From the NCBI GenBank assembly GCA_009773355.1, contig WRPG01000003.1, positions 41,628-105,627 of the forward strand: DNA of 64,000 nucleotides, written 5' to 3'. How positions within the stretch are numbered: the stretch's first letter is position 1; each line of letters starts with the position of its first letter. Positions 36,364-44,965 of this stretch are shown piece after piece. The translations under genes were made by a program, and so were the position numbers. The notes under the pieces were generated by a model that saw only the letters and a list, made by a program, of their open reading frames with translations, did not search any database and was not told where the DNA came from. This stretch comes from Limisphaerales bacterium. Lineage in GTDB: Bacteria > Verrucomicrobiota > Verrucomicrobiia > Limisphaerales > SXTU01.

Positions 36364-36984
36364 ATGAAAACAGTCAGCCTCCTCAGTTCCCTCGGCGCGC
36401 TCAGCGTCGCCACCACATTGTTCCTCAACGCCAGCGCCGCGCAGGCGCAGGAGCGGCCCGGCGGCCCCGGCGGTTTCAACCCCGAGCAGATGCGCGAGCG
36501 CATGCTGGAGCGGCTGCGCGAGTCCTTCGACGTGAAGGACGATGCGGAATGGAAGCTCATCAGCGAGCGCATCGCGAAGGTCATGGACACGCGCCGCGCC
36601 GCCGGCGGCATGGGCGGCGGGCCGGGCCTGGGCGGCGGTCCCGGCGGACCGGGCGGACAGCGTGGCTTCGGCGGGGGTCGTCCGTCGGGCGGTGACGACT
36701 CGGGTGGACCAAACGGCGGGCGTCCGCCGCAGGGTGAGCGCGGCCAAGGTGGCCCGGGCGGCGGTCCCGGCGGCTTCAACCGTCAGGCCGACCCCGAGGC
36801 CGAGGCGTTGCAAAAATCGCTCGAAGCCAAGGCTCCGACCGAGGAAATCAAGGCCAAGCTCGCCAAGCTGCGCGATGCACGGCGCGCGAAGGAAGCGCAG
36901 TTGGACAAGGCGCAGGAGGAGCTACGCCAGATTCTCTCCGTGCGGCAGGAAGCCGTGGCGGTCGCGGCGGGGCTGTTGAAGTAA
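36364..36984 (+). CDS. Secreted glycine-rich protein of unknown function
   Basis: 206 residues with a signal peptide (SLLSSLGALSVATTLFLNASAAQAQ). A helical segment (FNPEQMRERMLERLRESFDVKDDAEWKLISERIAKVMDTRRA) is followed by a long Gly/Pro/Arg-rich region and a second charged helix (EALQKSLEAKAPTEEIKAKLAKLRDARRAKEAQLDKAQEELRQILSVRQEAVAVAAGLL). The paired helices resemble Spy/CpxP-like periplasmic stress proteins in character, but I cannot assign it. Its place opposite the two-component operon suggests regulation by it. ATG 36364 was chosen for the leader. Confidence 0.7.
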   Translation: MKTVSLLSSLGALSVATTLFLNASAAQAQERPGGPGGFNPEQMRERMLERLRESFDVKDDAEWKLISERIAKVMDTRRAAGGMGGGPGLGGGPGGPGGQRGFGGGRPSGGDDSGGPNGGRPPQGERGQGGPGGGPGGFNRQADPEAEALQKSLEAKAPTEEIKAKLAKLRDARRAKEAQLDKAQEELRQILSVRQEAVAVAAGLLK

Positions 36985-37064
36985 CGCACGGTGCGCGCAG
37001 CCGCGACGGCCAGCGACGGGCTAGTCGGCGGCTGCGGCGCAACCGCACATTCCAAATCAAACCC

Positions 37065-38657
37065 ATGAAAACGCACCTGATCCGCTTCCTCTTGGTGTTC
37101 GCCACATCCGGATGGCTGGCGAACCTAACGGCGCAGACTTCCCCCGCGATCACGAACGCCGCCTCGCCCGCTGTCGTGAAAGCCGCGTCCGACACGGACA
37201 AGGTTCTGCGGCTGAACTTCCGCGGCGTGCCGCTGGAGCAGGTGCTGGACTACTTCGGCGAGGCCGCCGGGTTCATCATCACGCCGAAAGTTGAGATCGG
37301 TGGTCGGGTGACCGTGTGGAGCGCCGACCCGCTCACGCGCGATGAGGCCGTGACAGTGTTGAACTCCGCACTTGCCCGAAACGGCCTCGGGGCCATCCGC
37401 AGCGGGCGCACGCTGTCCATCGTAAGCCAGGAGGAGGCGCGCCGCCGCAACACACCCGTCCGGCGCGGCGACGATCCCGACGACATCCCGCCCACCGAGG
37501 ACCTCGTGACGCAAATCATCCCGGTGAAGTTCGTCAGCGCGCAGCAGTTGCTCGCCAACCTGGAGCCGTTGCTCGCCTCCGCCTCCGGCCTCAGCGCCAA
37601 CGAGGGCGCGAACGCGCTCGTGCTCACCGACACGCAGGCCAGCGTCCGCCGCGTCGCGGAAATCGTGAAGGCGCTCGACACGCCCATCGCCGCTTTCTCC
37701 GCCGTGAAGGTCTTCGCGCTCAAGTTCGCCGATGCCAAGGCGCTTGCCAGCGTGCTCAAGGACTTGTTCGCGGCGGACACCAGTCGCAGTGGTTCCGGAG
37801 GAAACCAAGTTCAACAAACCTTCACCGGCGGCCCTGGTGGAGGCGGGCCGCGCGGGCCGGGCGGTTTTGGGCCGAATCCATTTGGCGGCGACGGCAACGC
37901 GGGCGCAAGCAGCCGTGGCAGCACCGGCCGCGTCGCCACGCCGCGCGTCGTCGCCGCCGTGGACGAGCAGAGCAACTCGCTCATCGTCACCGCGCCGGAG
38001 GAGCAGATGCCGCTCATCGAGGACGTGGTGAAACAGGTGGACGTGCCCGTCGAGGACGTGACGGAACTGCGCGTGTTCAAGCTGAAGAACGCGCAGCCGG
38101 AAGACCTGGCGAGCACGCTGAAGAGTCTTTTCCCCGACCCATCATCGGGCGGCAATCAGGGCAGCCGCAGCGGTCCGCAGTTCGGCGGACCAGGCGGTTT
38201 CCTGGCCGGCGGCAACGTGGCGGCCGAGAGCGGCGCGTCCGGCGGCAGCAGTGAGCGCCGGCTCAAGCAGGGCCGCGTCAACACCGTGGCCGACCTCCGC
38301 ACCGGCTCGCTGCTCGTGAGCGCCGCGCCCGCCTTGATGGAGCAGATCGCCGGCATCGTCGCGCAGCTCGACGCCGACCCGGCGCGGAAGCAGAAGGTCT
38401 TCGTCATCCCAGTGGAGAACAGCGACCCCGCGCAGATTCAGGCCATCCTGCAAGGGTTGTTCCCCGCGCTGAACAGCAGCAGTTCGTCATCGCGCCAGAG
38501 CACGGGCGTCAACGGCACGACCACGCGCTCCACCACGAGCGGTGGAACACAGAATCAAAACAGCCGAAACAGCAGCCAGGGCACCGGCGGCGGTGGCTCC
38601 GGCTCAACAGGCGGCTTAAACTTCGGCGGGGGCAGCTCAGGGACAGGCGGGAGATGA
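37065..38657 (+). CDS. Secretin-like protein with N-type domains but no pore domain
   Basis: 530 residues with a signal peptide (IRFLLVFATSGWLANLTAQ). Residues about 45-125 are an N0/STN-like domain (VLRLNFRGVPLEQVLDYFGEAAGFIITPK). Three GspD-type N domains follow, separated by Gly/Asn/Ser-rich loops: TQIIPVKFVSAQQLLANLEPLL, KVFALKFADAKALASVLKDLF...VDEQSNSLIVTAPEEQMPLIEDVVKQVD, and LRVFKLKNAQPEDLASTLKSLFP...DLRTGSLLVSAAPALMEQIAGIVAQLD, with a partial fourth (VFVIPVENSDPAQIQAILQGLFP). The C-terminal secretin beta-barrel is absent; the protein ends in a Gly/Ser tail. Probably a periplasmic scaffold rather than a channel. Confidence 0.8.
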   Translation: MKTHLIRFLLVFATSGWLANLTAQTSPAITNAASPAVVKAASDTDKVLRLNFRGVPLEQVLDYFGEAAGFIITPKVEIGGRVTVWSADPLTRDEAVTVLNSALARNGLGAIRSGRTLSIVSQEEARRRNTPVRRGDDPDDIPPTEDLVTQIIPVKFVSAQQLLANLEPLLASASGLSANEGANALVLTDTQASVRRVAEIVKALDTPIAAFSAVKVFALKFADAKALASVLKDLFAADTSRSGSGGNQVQQTFTGGPGGGGPRGPGGFGPNPFGGDGNAGASSRGSTGRVATPRVVAAVDEQSNSLIVTAPEEQMPLIEDVVKQVDVPVEDVTELRVFKLKNAQPEDLASTLKSLFPDPSSGGNQGSRSGPQFGGPGGFLAGGNVAAESGASGGSSERRLKQGRVNTVADLRTGSLLVSAAPALMEQIAGIVAQLDADPARKQKVFVIPVENSDPAQIQAILQGLFPALNSSSSSSRQSTGVNGTTTRSTTSGGTQNQNSRNSSQGTGGGGSGSTGGLNFGGGSSGTGGR

Positions 38658-38681
38658 GAATCGAGCCGGCTTTTCGCAACT

Positions 38682-38879
38682 ATGAACCGACAGTTTCACT
38701 GCCCGCACTGTGGGCGACCGGTGATCGTGGCGCTCAACGAGGGCATCCTGTTAGCCCCTGCTCACAGCGGCCCGGGCATCCCGCGTGAGGTGGTTTCCCG
38801 CCAAGCAGACCAGCCAGCCGCTGATGGGCACCTGCCGGGTCGCCCGGCCGATTCGATGCAGCGCGAATCCCTGCCATAG
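38682..38879 (+). CDS. Small zinc-ribbon-start ORF, doubtful
   Basis: 65 residues. The first 20 (MNRQFHCPHCGRPVIVALNE) look like half of a zinc ribbon (CPHC), but the rest has no second cysteine pair and reads like random GC-rich sequence. It may be a truncated remnant of a zinc-ribbon gene. It occupies part of the 286-bp gap between the secretin-like gene and thrC. Confidence 0.3.
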   Translation: MNRQFHCPHCGRPVIVALNEGILLAPAHSGPGIPREVVSRQADQPAADGHLPGRPADSMQRESLP

Positions 38880-38943
38880 CTGCCCGCCCCCCGTAAACGA
38901 GCCCGAACCAGCGTGGGGCGGCGAGGGATGGCGCGTCGCCATT

Positions 38944-40305
38944 CTAGCTGGAAGCGTGCGCCTTGAGGAGGTAGCTGCGGAACTGCTCGTAGTCCGCATC
39001 CATGCGGTCGTAGTCCTCGGTCAGTTGCAATCCGGTGTTCATCGCGGCGGGCACGTCGGGCGCCCAGCCGACGACTTTTTCGACTTCCTCGGGGAACTTC
39101 GCCGGGTTGGCGGTTTCGACAATGACGGCGGGCGTGTTGCCAAGCGGTTCGACGGCGCACCAGTCGAGGAAACCCTGCCACGCGACGACGCCGTGGGGTT
39201 CGAGCAGAATCTGATACTTGTTCCAGAACTCGCGGAGCGACGTGCGCGTGCGCTCGTCGTTGATGGAGGTGGAGAAGAGGTCGCGGCGCATCGCGACGAG
39301 GTCGGGCGGACGGTGGATTTTCCCCGTCTCGTCCATGTGCCCGCCGTAAACCGCGACCAACCGCGCGAGGTTGCTCGGGTGGCCGACGTTCATCGCGTTG
39401 GAGACGGAGTTGCGCGAGGGAACAACTTTCTCGTAGCTGCCGCTGGCGAGGTAGCGCGGGAAGGAGTCGTTGTCGTTGACGGAGGCGATGATTTTGCGCA
39501 AGGGCAAACCCATCTCGCGCGCGACGACCGCGCCCATCATGTCGCCGAAGTTGCCGCTTGGGATGCTGAAGACCATCGGCTGGCCGGGATGGGCGAGGCG
39601 CGAGGCGGCGTAGAAGTAATACACGCACTGCGGCAGGAGCCGGCCGATGTTGATGGAGTTCGCGGACGAGAGGTGGATGTGGTCGAGCGCGGGGTCGGCG
39701 AAGGCGCGCTTCACCATCGCCTGGCAGTCGTCGAATTTCCCATCCACGGCCACGGTGCGGATGTTCTCGCGCAGCGTGGTCATGAGTTTGCGCTGGCTTT
39801 CGCTGACCTCGGCAATGGGGAACAGCACGATGACGCGGACGCCGGGCACCTCGTGAAACGCGTGTGCCACGGCCGCGCCGGTGTCGCCGCTGGTGGCGGT
39901 GAGGATGGTGACCTGCCCCCCGACCTCTTGCAGGAAGCGCCCGAACATCTGCGCCATCATCTGCGCGGCAAAGTCCTTGAAGGATGCCGTCGGGCCTTGG
40001 TCCAGCCGCATGAGATACACGCCGCGCTGGATGACTTCGAGCGGGACGCCGAAGTCGTAGGCGGTGTTGCACATCGCGGCGAGGGCGTCGTCGGGGATGA
40101 CACCCTCGGTGAACTTGCGCAGCACACGGAAGGCGACCTGGCGATACGGCAGCGCGGCGAACTCGGCGATTTCCGCCGGCGTGATGTGGGGGAAGCGCTC
40201 GGGCAGATACAGCCCGCAGTCGGGCGCCTGCCCGGCGAGGAAGGCCTCGCGGAGGTTGACGGCGGGGGATTGGCCGTTGGTGGAGCGGAAAAGGAGCTGG
40301 CTCAT
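38944..40305 (-). CDS. thrC: Threonine synthase
   Basis: 453 residues. LLFRSTNGQSPAVNLREAFLAGQAPDCGLYLPE, the PLP-lysine motif QGPTASFKDFAAQMM, ILTATSGDTGAAVAHAF, LSSANSINIGRLLPQCVYYF and IPSGNFGDMMGAVVAREMGLP define the ThrC long form. It converts O-phosphohomoserine to threonine. The hom gene ends one base before this start, so the two form an operon. No homoserine kinase is next to them. Confidence 0.95.
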   Translation of the reverse strand: MSQLLFRSTNGQSPAVNLREAFLAGQAPDCGLYLPERFPHITPAEIAEFAALPYRQVAFRVLRKFTEGVIPDDALAAMCNTAYDFGVPLEVIQRGVYLMRLDQGPTASFKDFAAQMMAQMFGRFLQEVGGQVTILTATSGDTGAAVAHAFHEVPGVRVIVLFPIAEVSESQRKLMTTLRENIRTVAVDGKFDDCQAMVKRAFADPALDHIHLSSANSINIGRLLPQCVYYFYAASRLAHPGQPMVFSIPSGNFGDMMGAVVAREMGLPLRKIIASVNDNDSFPRYLASGSYEKVVPSRNSVSNAMNVGHPSNLARLVAVYGGHMDETGKIHRPPDLVAMRRDLFSTSINDERTRTSLREFWNKYQILLEPHGVVAWQGFLDWCAVEPLGNTPAVIVETANPAKFPEEVEKVVGWAPDVPAAMNTGLQLTEDYDRMDADYEQFRSYLLKAHASS

Positions 40306-40306
40306 C

Positions 40307-41653
40307 TTACTCGAAGCTTTCCACCCGAATCATCACGGGCGCGGATTTCACCACGGGCAGTTTCGCCACGGCGGCGAGGGCCTTGCGCATCGCGGCGTTG
40401 GGCGCGTCGTGAATCATCAGGATGACCGGCACTGTCACACCATCATGGCCCTCGGGCTGGATGATGGAGGAAATGCCAATCTTCGCCTTCGCGAGGATAC
40501 CGGCAATTTTGGCGAACACGCCGGGCCGATCCTCCACCGTCAGCCGCACGTAGTAGCGCGAGACCACGTCGTCCATCGGCAGCACCGCGCCATCGCGCTC
40601 GTGCGGGATGAAGGGCGGGATGCGGTTCTTGGTGCCGCATTTCAAGTCGAGCGCGGCGTCAGCAAGGTCGCTCAACACCGCGCTGGCCGTGGCGTCCTGG
40701 CCCGCACCGCGACCGTAGTAAAGCGTGTCGCCCACCACGTCGCCGCGCACATAAACGGCGTTGAAGACGCCGTTGACATTGGCGAGGACGTGCGAGTTCG
40801 GGACGAGCACGGGATAGACGGAGACTTGAATTGCCGATGGGCGATTGGCAGGCTTCTTGGTCGGCGATGGCCCGTCGCCCACGCCATTTGCCGTCTTCAC
40901 GCAGCCGAGCAGGCGGATGGTGTAGCCCAACTTCGTTGCGAACTCGATGTCCTGCCGCGTGATGCTGCGGATGCCCTCGACGTAAATCTGCTTGGGGTTC
41001 ACCCAGAAGCCATGCGCGAGGCTGGCGAGGATGCCGGTCTTGTGCGCGGCATCGTGGCCGTCCACGTCGAGGTCCGGCGGCGTCTCCGCGTAGCCGAGGC
41101 GCTGGGCGTCGGCGAGCACGGCGGCGAAGTCCGCGCCCTCGTCCTTCATGCGCGTGAGTATGTAGTTGCAGGTGCCGTTGACGATGCCGAAGAGCCGCGT
41201 GATGCGGTTCCCGATGAGGCCCTCGCGCAGCACCTTGATGATGGGAATGCCCCCGGCGACGCTGGCCTCGTAGTAGAGATTCGTGCCGTGCTGCTGCGCC
41301 GCCTCGAACAGCTCCTCGCCGTGCGCGGAGAGCAAGGCTTTGTTCGCCGTGACGACGGGCTTGCCGAGCTTGAGCGCGGCGAGCACGACCTGCCGGGCCG
41401 TGGTGGTGCCACCCATCAACTCGACGACAAGGTTCACCGCCGGATCCGCGACGACGCTGTGCCAGTCCGTCGTGAGCAGCTTGGCCGGGATGTGAACCGC
41501 ACGGGCCTTCCTCAAGTCGCGGACGGCGACGCGCGCAACGGTCAGGGACACGCCGAGCCGCGACGCCATCAACGCGCCGTTCCGCTGGATGGCCTGGAAC
41601 ACGCCGCCGCCGACGGTTCCGCCACCGATGATGCCCAGATTCACCTGCCGCAT
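40307..41653 (-). CDS. hom: Homoserine dehydrogenase
   Basis: 448 residues. NAD(P) motif LGIIGGGTVGGGVF, VVELMGGTTTARQVVLAAL, VVTANKALLSAHGEELF, YYEASVAGGIPIIKVLREGL, GIVNGTCNYILTRM, DVDGHDAAHKTGILA and a C-terminal ACT domain (RLTVEDRPGVFAKIAGILAKAKIGISSIIQ) are diagnostic. It reduces aspartate semialdehyde to homoserine. Around residues 256-275 (NGVGDGPSPTKKPANRPSAI) lies an insertion not expected in the family, perhaps another repeat-derived segment. ATG 41653 (MRQVNLGII) is the conserved start. Confidence 0.95.
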   Translation of the reverse strand: MRQVNLGIIGGGTVGGGVFQAIQRNGALMASRLGVSLTVARVAVRDLRKARAVHIPAKLLTTDWHSVVADPAVNLVVELMGGTTTARQVVLAALKLGKPVVTANKALLSAHGEELFEAAQQHGTNLYYEASVAGGIPIIKVLREGLIGNRITRLFGIVNGTCNYILTRMKDEGADFAAVLADAQRLGYAETPPDLDVDGHDAAHKTGILASLAHGFWVNPKQIYVEGIRSITRQDIEFATKLGYTIRLLGCVKTANGVGDGPSPTKKPANRPSAIQVSVYPVLVPNSHVLANVNGVFNAVYVRGDVVGDTLYYGRGAGQDATASAVLSDLADAALDLKCGTKNRIPPFIPHERDGAVLPMDDVVSRYYVRLTVEDRPGVFAKIAGILAKAKIGISSIIQPEGHDGVTVPVILMIHDAPNAAMRKALAAVAKLPVVKSAPVMIRVESFE

Positions 41654-41769
41654 AGAGGCGCGGAGACTAAGCCAAGGCGGCGGGCAGACAATTCTTTTTG
41701 GGCGGCTGGGCCGGGCGCAAGAGCCGACTTCCCTCTTGCAGGAAACGGTCGCAGGCATAGAGTCCGACC

Positions 41770-42507
41770 ATGACCCGTCAATTCGCATCGCGTGTGCGCT
41801 CGTCCGACGCTTTCACCCTCATCGAGCTGCTCGTCGTCATCGCCATCATCGCGACGTTGGCGGGAATGTTGTTGCCCGTCCTCTCCAAGGCCAAGGCCCG
41901 CGGCCAGGAGGTGGATTGCCTGAACAACATGCGGCAGATCGGTTTCGCCGTGAACCTTTACTCGACGGATAACACTGACAAACTCCCCTTGGTGCGAAAC
42001 TGGGGGCCCAACTGGGGCACGACTTTTTCGATGCGGCCCGAGCCAATCTGGCTGCCCGAGATCATCGCGCCGTATGTGGGCGGGCACCCGGGTGGAAACA
42101 CGAACCTGGTGCCGAAGGTCTTCAATTGCCGGGAGGGCCTCAAAAGGTTGCAAAGCGCAACACTTGCAAACCTTAGAAACTACTACACCGGCAACCGGAC
42201 CAATTCGTATGTTTGGAACCACCGGTATTCGGCCAGTGCTGGGAACCCACTCGGACTTCCGGCTGGCATGTCCCTTGCAACGTCCATCACCGATCGAAAT
42301 ACCAGCAGAATACTGAAGCCCTCCATCGCTGTGGTGCTCTGGGAGCTGCCCTACTGGAATACCCCTGCAAACGGCTTGTTAAAAGATATGCCACACCGCT
42401 TCGGCATTAACCTCACCTATGCCGACGGCCACGCCGCACACTACAAGGGTGTGCCTGCTGAGACCGACTGGTGGGCGTTTCACAGCCAAGACGGCTGGGA
42501 TTATTGA
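41770..42507 (+). CDS. Type II secretion-like pseudopilin with prepilin leader (copy 2)
   Basis: 245 residues: prepilin leader [16 protein letters not shown], helix [19 protein letters not shown], then [21 protein letters not shown] and the tail [17 protein letters not shown] (ADGHA motif). Same class as 14338-15159. It is followed after three bases by a small lipoprotein gene, repeating the earlier pairing. The 116-bp gap to the divergent hom gene should hold both promoters. Confidence 0.85.
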   Translation: MTRQFASRVRSSDAFTLIELLVVIAIIATLAGMLLPVLSKAKARGQEVDCLNNMRQIGFAVNLYSTDNTDKLPLVRNWGPNWGTTFSMRPEPIWLPEIIAPYVGGHPGGNTNLVPKVFNCREGLKRLQSATLANLRNYYTGNRTNSYVWNHRYSASAGNPLGLPAGMSLATSITDRNTSRILKPSIAVVLWELPYWNTPANGLLKDMPHRFGINLTYADGHAAHYKGVPAETDWWAFHSQDGWDY

Positions 42508-42510
42508 ATC

Positions 42511-42855
42511 ATGCCAACCGCGACACATCCTCGGACCATCCTTCCACCCCTCGTGAAAACCTTCGCAGCCTTGGTGGCCATTGCCGTCGTGACGTTGATG
42601 GGTTGCCGGAAGGGCTCTCCTGCGCCGAAGTCTGGCACTCCTGCTGCATCCGAGCCGTCACCCGGCGCGGCCAGTGACATCACGGCCGACCCCAACCAGG
42701 CGCTTGGGTCGTTCCTGATGGCCAGGGGCCGCATGCCGACGAATGTGCAGGAGCTGGTCACGGAGAAGTTCCTGCGCGCCGTGCCGCCGGCCCCGCCGGG
42801 AAAACAGCATGTGATTGACCCGAAGTCGGGGCGCGTGGTGCTCGTCGCCCAGTGA
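42511..42855 (+). CDS. Small lipoprotein paired with a pseudopilin (copy 2)
   Basis: 114 residues with a lipoprotein-type signal (FAALVAIAVVTLMGC). A linker is followed by NQALGSFLMARGRMPTNVQELVTEKFLRAVPPAPPGKQHVIDPKSGRVVLVAQ, clearly related to the lipoprotein at 13921-14325 (RVPRDINEMVSLKIITSIPVLPGGKKWVINQQTGKI). Three bases after the pseudopilin stop. Function unknown; probably acts with the pseudopilin at the inner membrane. Confidence 0.75.
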   Translation: MPTATHPRTILPPLVKTFAALVAIAVVTLMGCRKGSPAPKSGTPAASEPSPGAASDITADPNQALGSFLMARGRMPTNVQELVTEKFLRAVPPAPPGKQHVIDPKSGRVVLVAQ

Positions 42856-42907
42856 GCCGCGTAAAGCAGGTGCCCGCCCAAGTGCGCGCCCCGAGAAACC
42901 CGATGCC

Positions 42908-43419
42908 CTATTTCCCGGTTTCCAGCGCGAAGAGCTGCTTCTTGTCACGCTGGTAAATCCTGCCGTCCGCAATCGCCGGGTGGCTCCAGGTGTTGCCGCA
43001 ACGGCCCAACTCCGCGAACTTCTCCGGGCTGGCCTTGAGCAGCAGCAGCGTGCCGGTCATGTCCTGCACCAGCAGCTTGTCCCCGGCGGCGATGACCGCC
43101 GCGTAGTCGCCGAAACCAGACTGGTTCCACTTCTGCTCACCGGTCTTAAAGTCCACGCAGATGAACTCGGTCTTGCTGCCGCCGGTGCCCAGGCCGTAGA
43201 GGTGGCCGTTGACCAGCACGGGCGTGGCGAGCGTGACCTTGATTTTGTCGTCTTCCACGCCGGCTCGACCTTGAAGCCGCCGCTGTCCTTGAGGACGGAG
43301 AACTTGGCCAAGCCGACGGAGGACGACGAGATGGTCACGGAGTTGTCCGCGAGGACGGGCGTGAGCACATGGCGCTTGGCCCCCCGCACCGATTTGGAGG
43401 AGTGAAGTGACTCGTTCAA
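42908..43419 (-). pseudogene. Frameshifted fragment of a PQQ-like beta-propeller protein
   Basis: Two frames together give one protein end. KRHVLTPVLADNSVTISSSSVGLAKFSVLKDSGGFKVEPAWK is read in one frame (to about 43258). Then DDKIKVTLATPVLVNGHLYGLGTGGSKTEFICVDFKTGEQKWNQSGFGDYAAVIAAGDKLLVQDMTGTLLLLKAS...YQRDKKQLFALETGK is read in another. The WNQ/GDKLLV/LFALETG words are typical of outer-membrane PQQ-repeat proteins. The N-terminal part is missing and a single-base shift is needed near 43255-43262. A decayed gene or a sequencing error would look the same. Confidence 0.7.
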
Positions 43420-43437
43420 GCCTGCGGAGCACTCCGC

Positions 43438-44847
43438 TCACTTCTTCTTCTCCGCCTTCTTGGTAGCCTTGAGCTTCGCCAGCTCCTCCGCGCTGGGCGG
43501 GGTCCATTTCGTGGGCTTGGGATTTGGCACGGTGAGCGGGAGGGTGTCGGTGAACTTGGTCTGCGAGTCCTTGAGCTTGGCGAGCAGTTGCTCGACGCGT
43601 GGCTTGTGCGCGGGGAGGTCGGCGAGGTTCTTCATCTCGTCGGGGTCGGCTTGGAGGTCGAAGAGTTGGGTCATGTTGACTTGCGGGTAGCGGATGAGTT
43701 TCCAGCGGTCGTCGCGCCAGGCGCGCTGCACGTCGCGGTAGGCGAAGAAGAGTTCGTTGCGCACGGTCTTCGCGGAGCCGGTGAGCACCGGGCGGAAGCT
43801 CTGGCCATCAATGCCCGCCGGCTTCGCGGCACCGACGAGGTCAAGCACGGTCGGGTAGAGGTCGAACAGATAGACCAGCGCGTCGCTCGCGCCGTGCGGG
43901 ATGCCGGGGCCGGCGAAGACGAGCGGCGCCTTCATGCCGGCGTCGTAGAGGTTCTGCTTGCCGAGCAGGCCGTGGCTGCCGATGGCGATGCCCTGGTCGG
44001 CGGAGAAGAGGATGAGAGTATTGTCGAGCTGTCCGAGTTCCTTGAGCGTGGCAATGATGCGGCCCATGTGGAAGTCCATCGCGGTGATGGTGGCGTAGTA
44101 TTCGTGCAGTTCCTTGCGCACGGCGGCCTCGGTGCGCGGCCACGGCAGCAGCGCCTCGTCGCGGATGGTCATCTCGCCATTGTCGAAGGGGTGCTGCGGC
44201 AGGAAGTTTTTCGGCAGCGGGATTTTGTCGCGGTCGTAGAGGTCGAGATACTTCTTGGCGGCCACGCGCGGGTCGTGCGGGTTGCCGAAGGCGAGATACA
44301 GGAAGAACGGGCGCGAGTCCTTGCGCTCCCTGAGGAACTTCGTCACGTCGTCGGCGATCTGCCTGCCCGGCTCGCCGCCAGTGCGGTCGGCGTTCTCGTT
44401 GATGTAGAGGTTGTGCTCGAACTTCGCCTGGATGAGCGGCGCGGTGTTGCCGCGCTTGCCCTCGTGGTAGGTCTCGTAGCCGGCGGCCTGCATCGAGAGC
44501 GGCCAGTTCGGGCCGTCGCCGGGCGCGAGCATCCCCTTCGCGCCCTGCGGCGGCTGGAAGTCCCGCCAGCGGAAAAACGCGTTGCCACTGAGCAGCATGT
44601 TCCGGCTCGGCGTGCAGACCGCGGCGGAGTTGCCGCCGAAGCAATACGCGTTGCGCATCACGAAGCCACGCCGCGCCAGCGCGTCGAGCGTCGGCGTCTT
44701 CACCACGGGGTTGCCCAGGGCCGCGACCGAGTCCGCGCGCATGTCATCGGCGAAGAGGAAGAGGACGTTGGGCTTGGCGGCGGCTTGGGCGCTGACCGTG
44801 AGCAGGCCAAGCAAGGCCATGAGGCCGCGAAGGAAGCGGAGTTGCAT
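43438..44847 (-). CDS. Sulfatase (formylglycine-dependent), secreted, copy 1
   Basis: 469 residues with a signal peptide (LRGLMALLGLLTVSAQAAA). NVLFLFADDMRADSVAALG holds the metal aspartates, and C78TPSR is the formylglycine site converted by an FGE-type enzyme. HEGKRGN and DNTLILFSADQGIAIGSHGLLGKQ complete the S1 sulfatase pattern; iduronate-2-sulfatase-like members look similar. The tail is Lys-rich. It hydrolyses sulfate esters, probably of polysaccharides, in the periplasm. It is divergent from the sugar kinase. Confidence 0.9.
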   Translation of the reverse strand: MQLRFLRGLMALLGLLTVSAQAAAKPNVLFLFADDMRADSVAALGNPVVKTPTLDALARRGFVMRNAYCFGGNSAAVCTPSRNMLLSGNAFFRWRDFQPPQGAKGMLAPGDGPNWPLSMQAAGYETYHEGKRGNTAPLIQAKFEHNLYINENADRTGGEPGRQIADDVTKFLRERKDSRPFFLYLAFGNPHDPRVAAKKYLDLYDRDKIPLPKNFLPQHPFDNGEMTIRDEALLPWPRTEAAVRKELHEYYATITAMDFHMGRIIATLKELGQLDNTLILFSADQGIAIGSHGLLGKQNLYDAGMKAPLVFAGPGIPHGASDALVYLFDLYPTVLDLVGAAKPAGIDGQSFRPVLTGSAKTVRNELFFAYRDVQRAWRDDRWKLIRYPQVNMTQLFDLQADPDEMKNLADLPAHKPRVEQLLAKLKDSQTKFTDTLPLTVPNPKPTKWTPPSAEELAKLKATKKAEKKK

Positions 44848-44965
44848 GGCCGGATACTACGCCCGCAAAGCCAGTTGCCAAGCCCGCCGGGTTTTGCCAA
44901 CACTTCCGCCCTCGATTGGCTGCAATCCCCAGGCATGACGCCGGGTGCCGCCGTCCCCCAACAAC

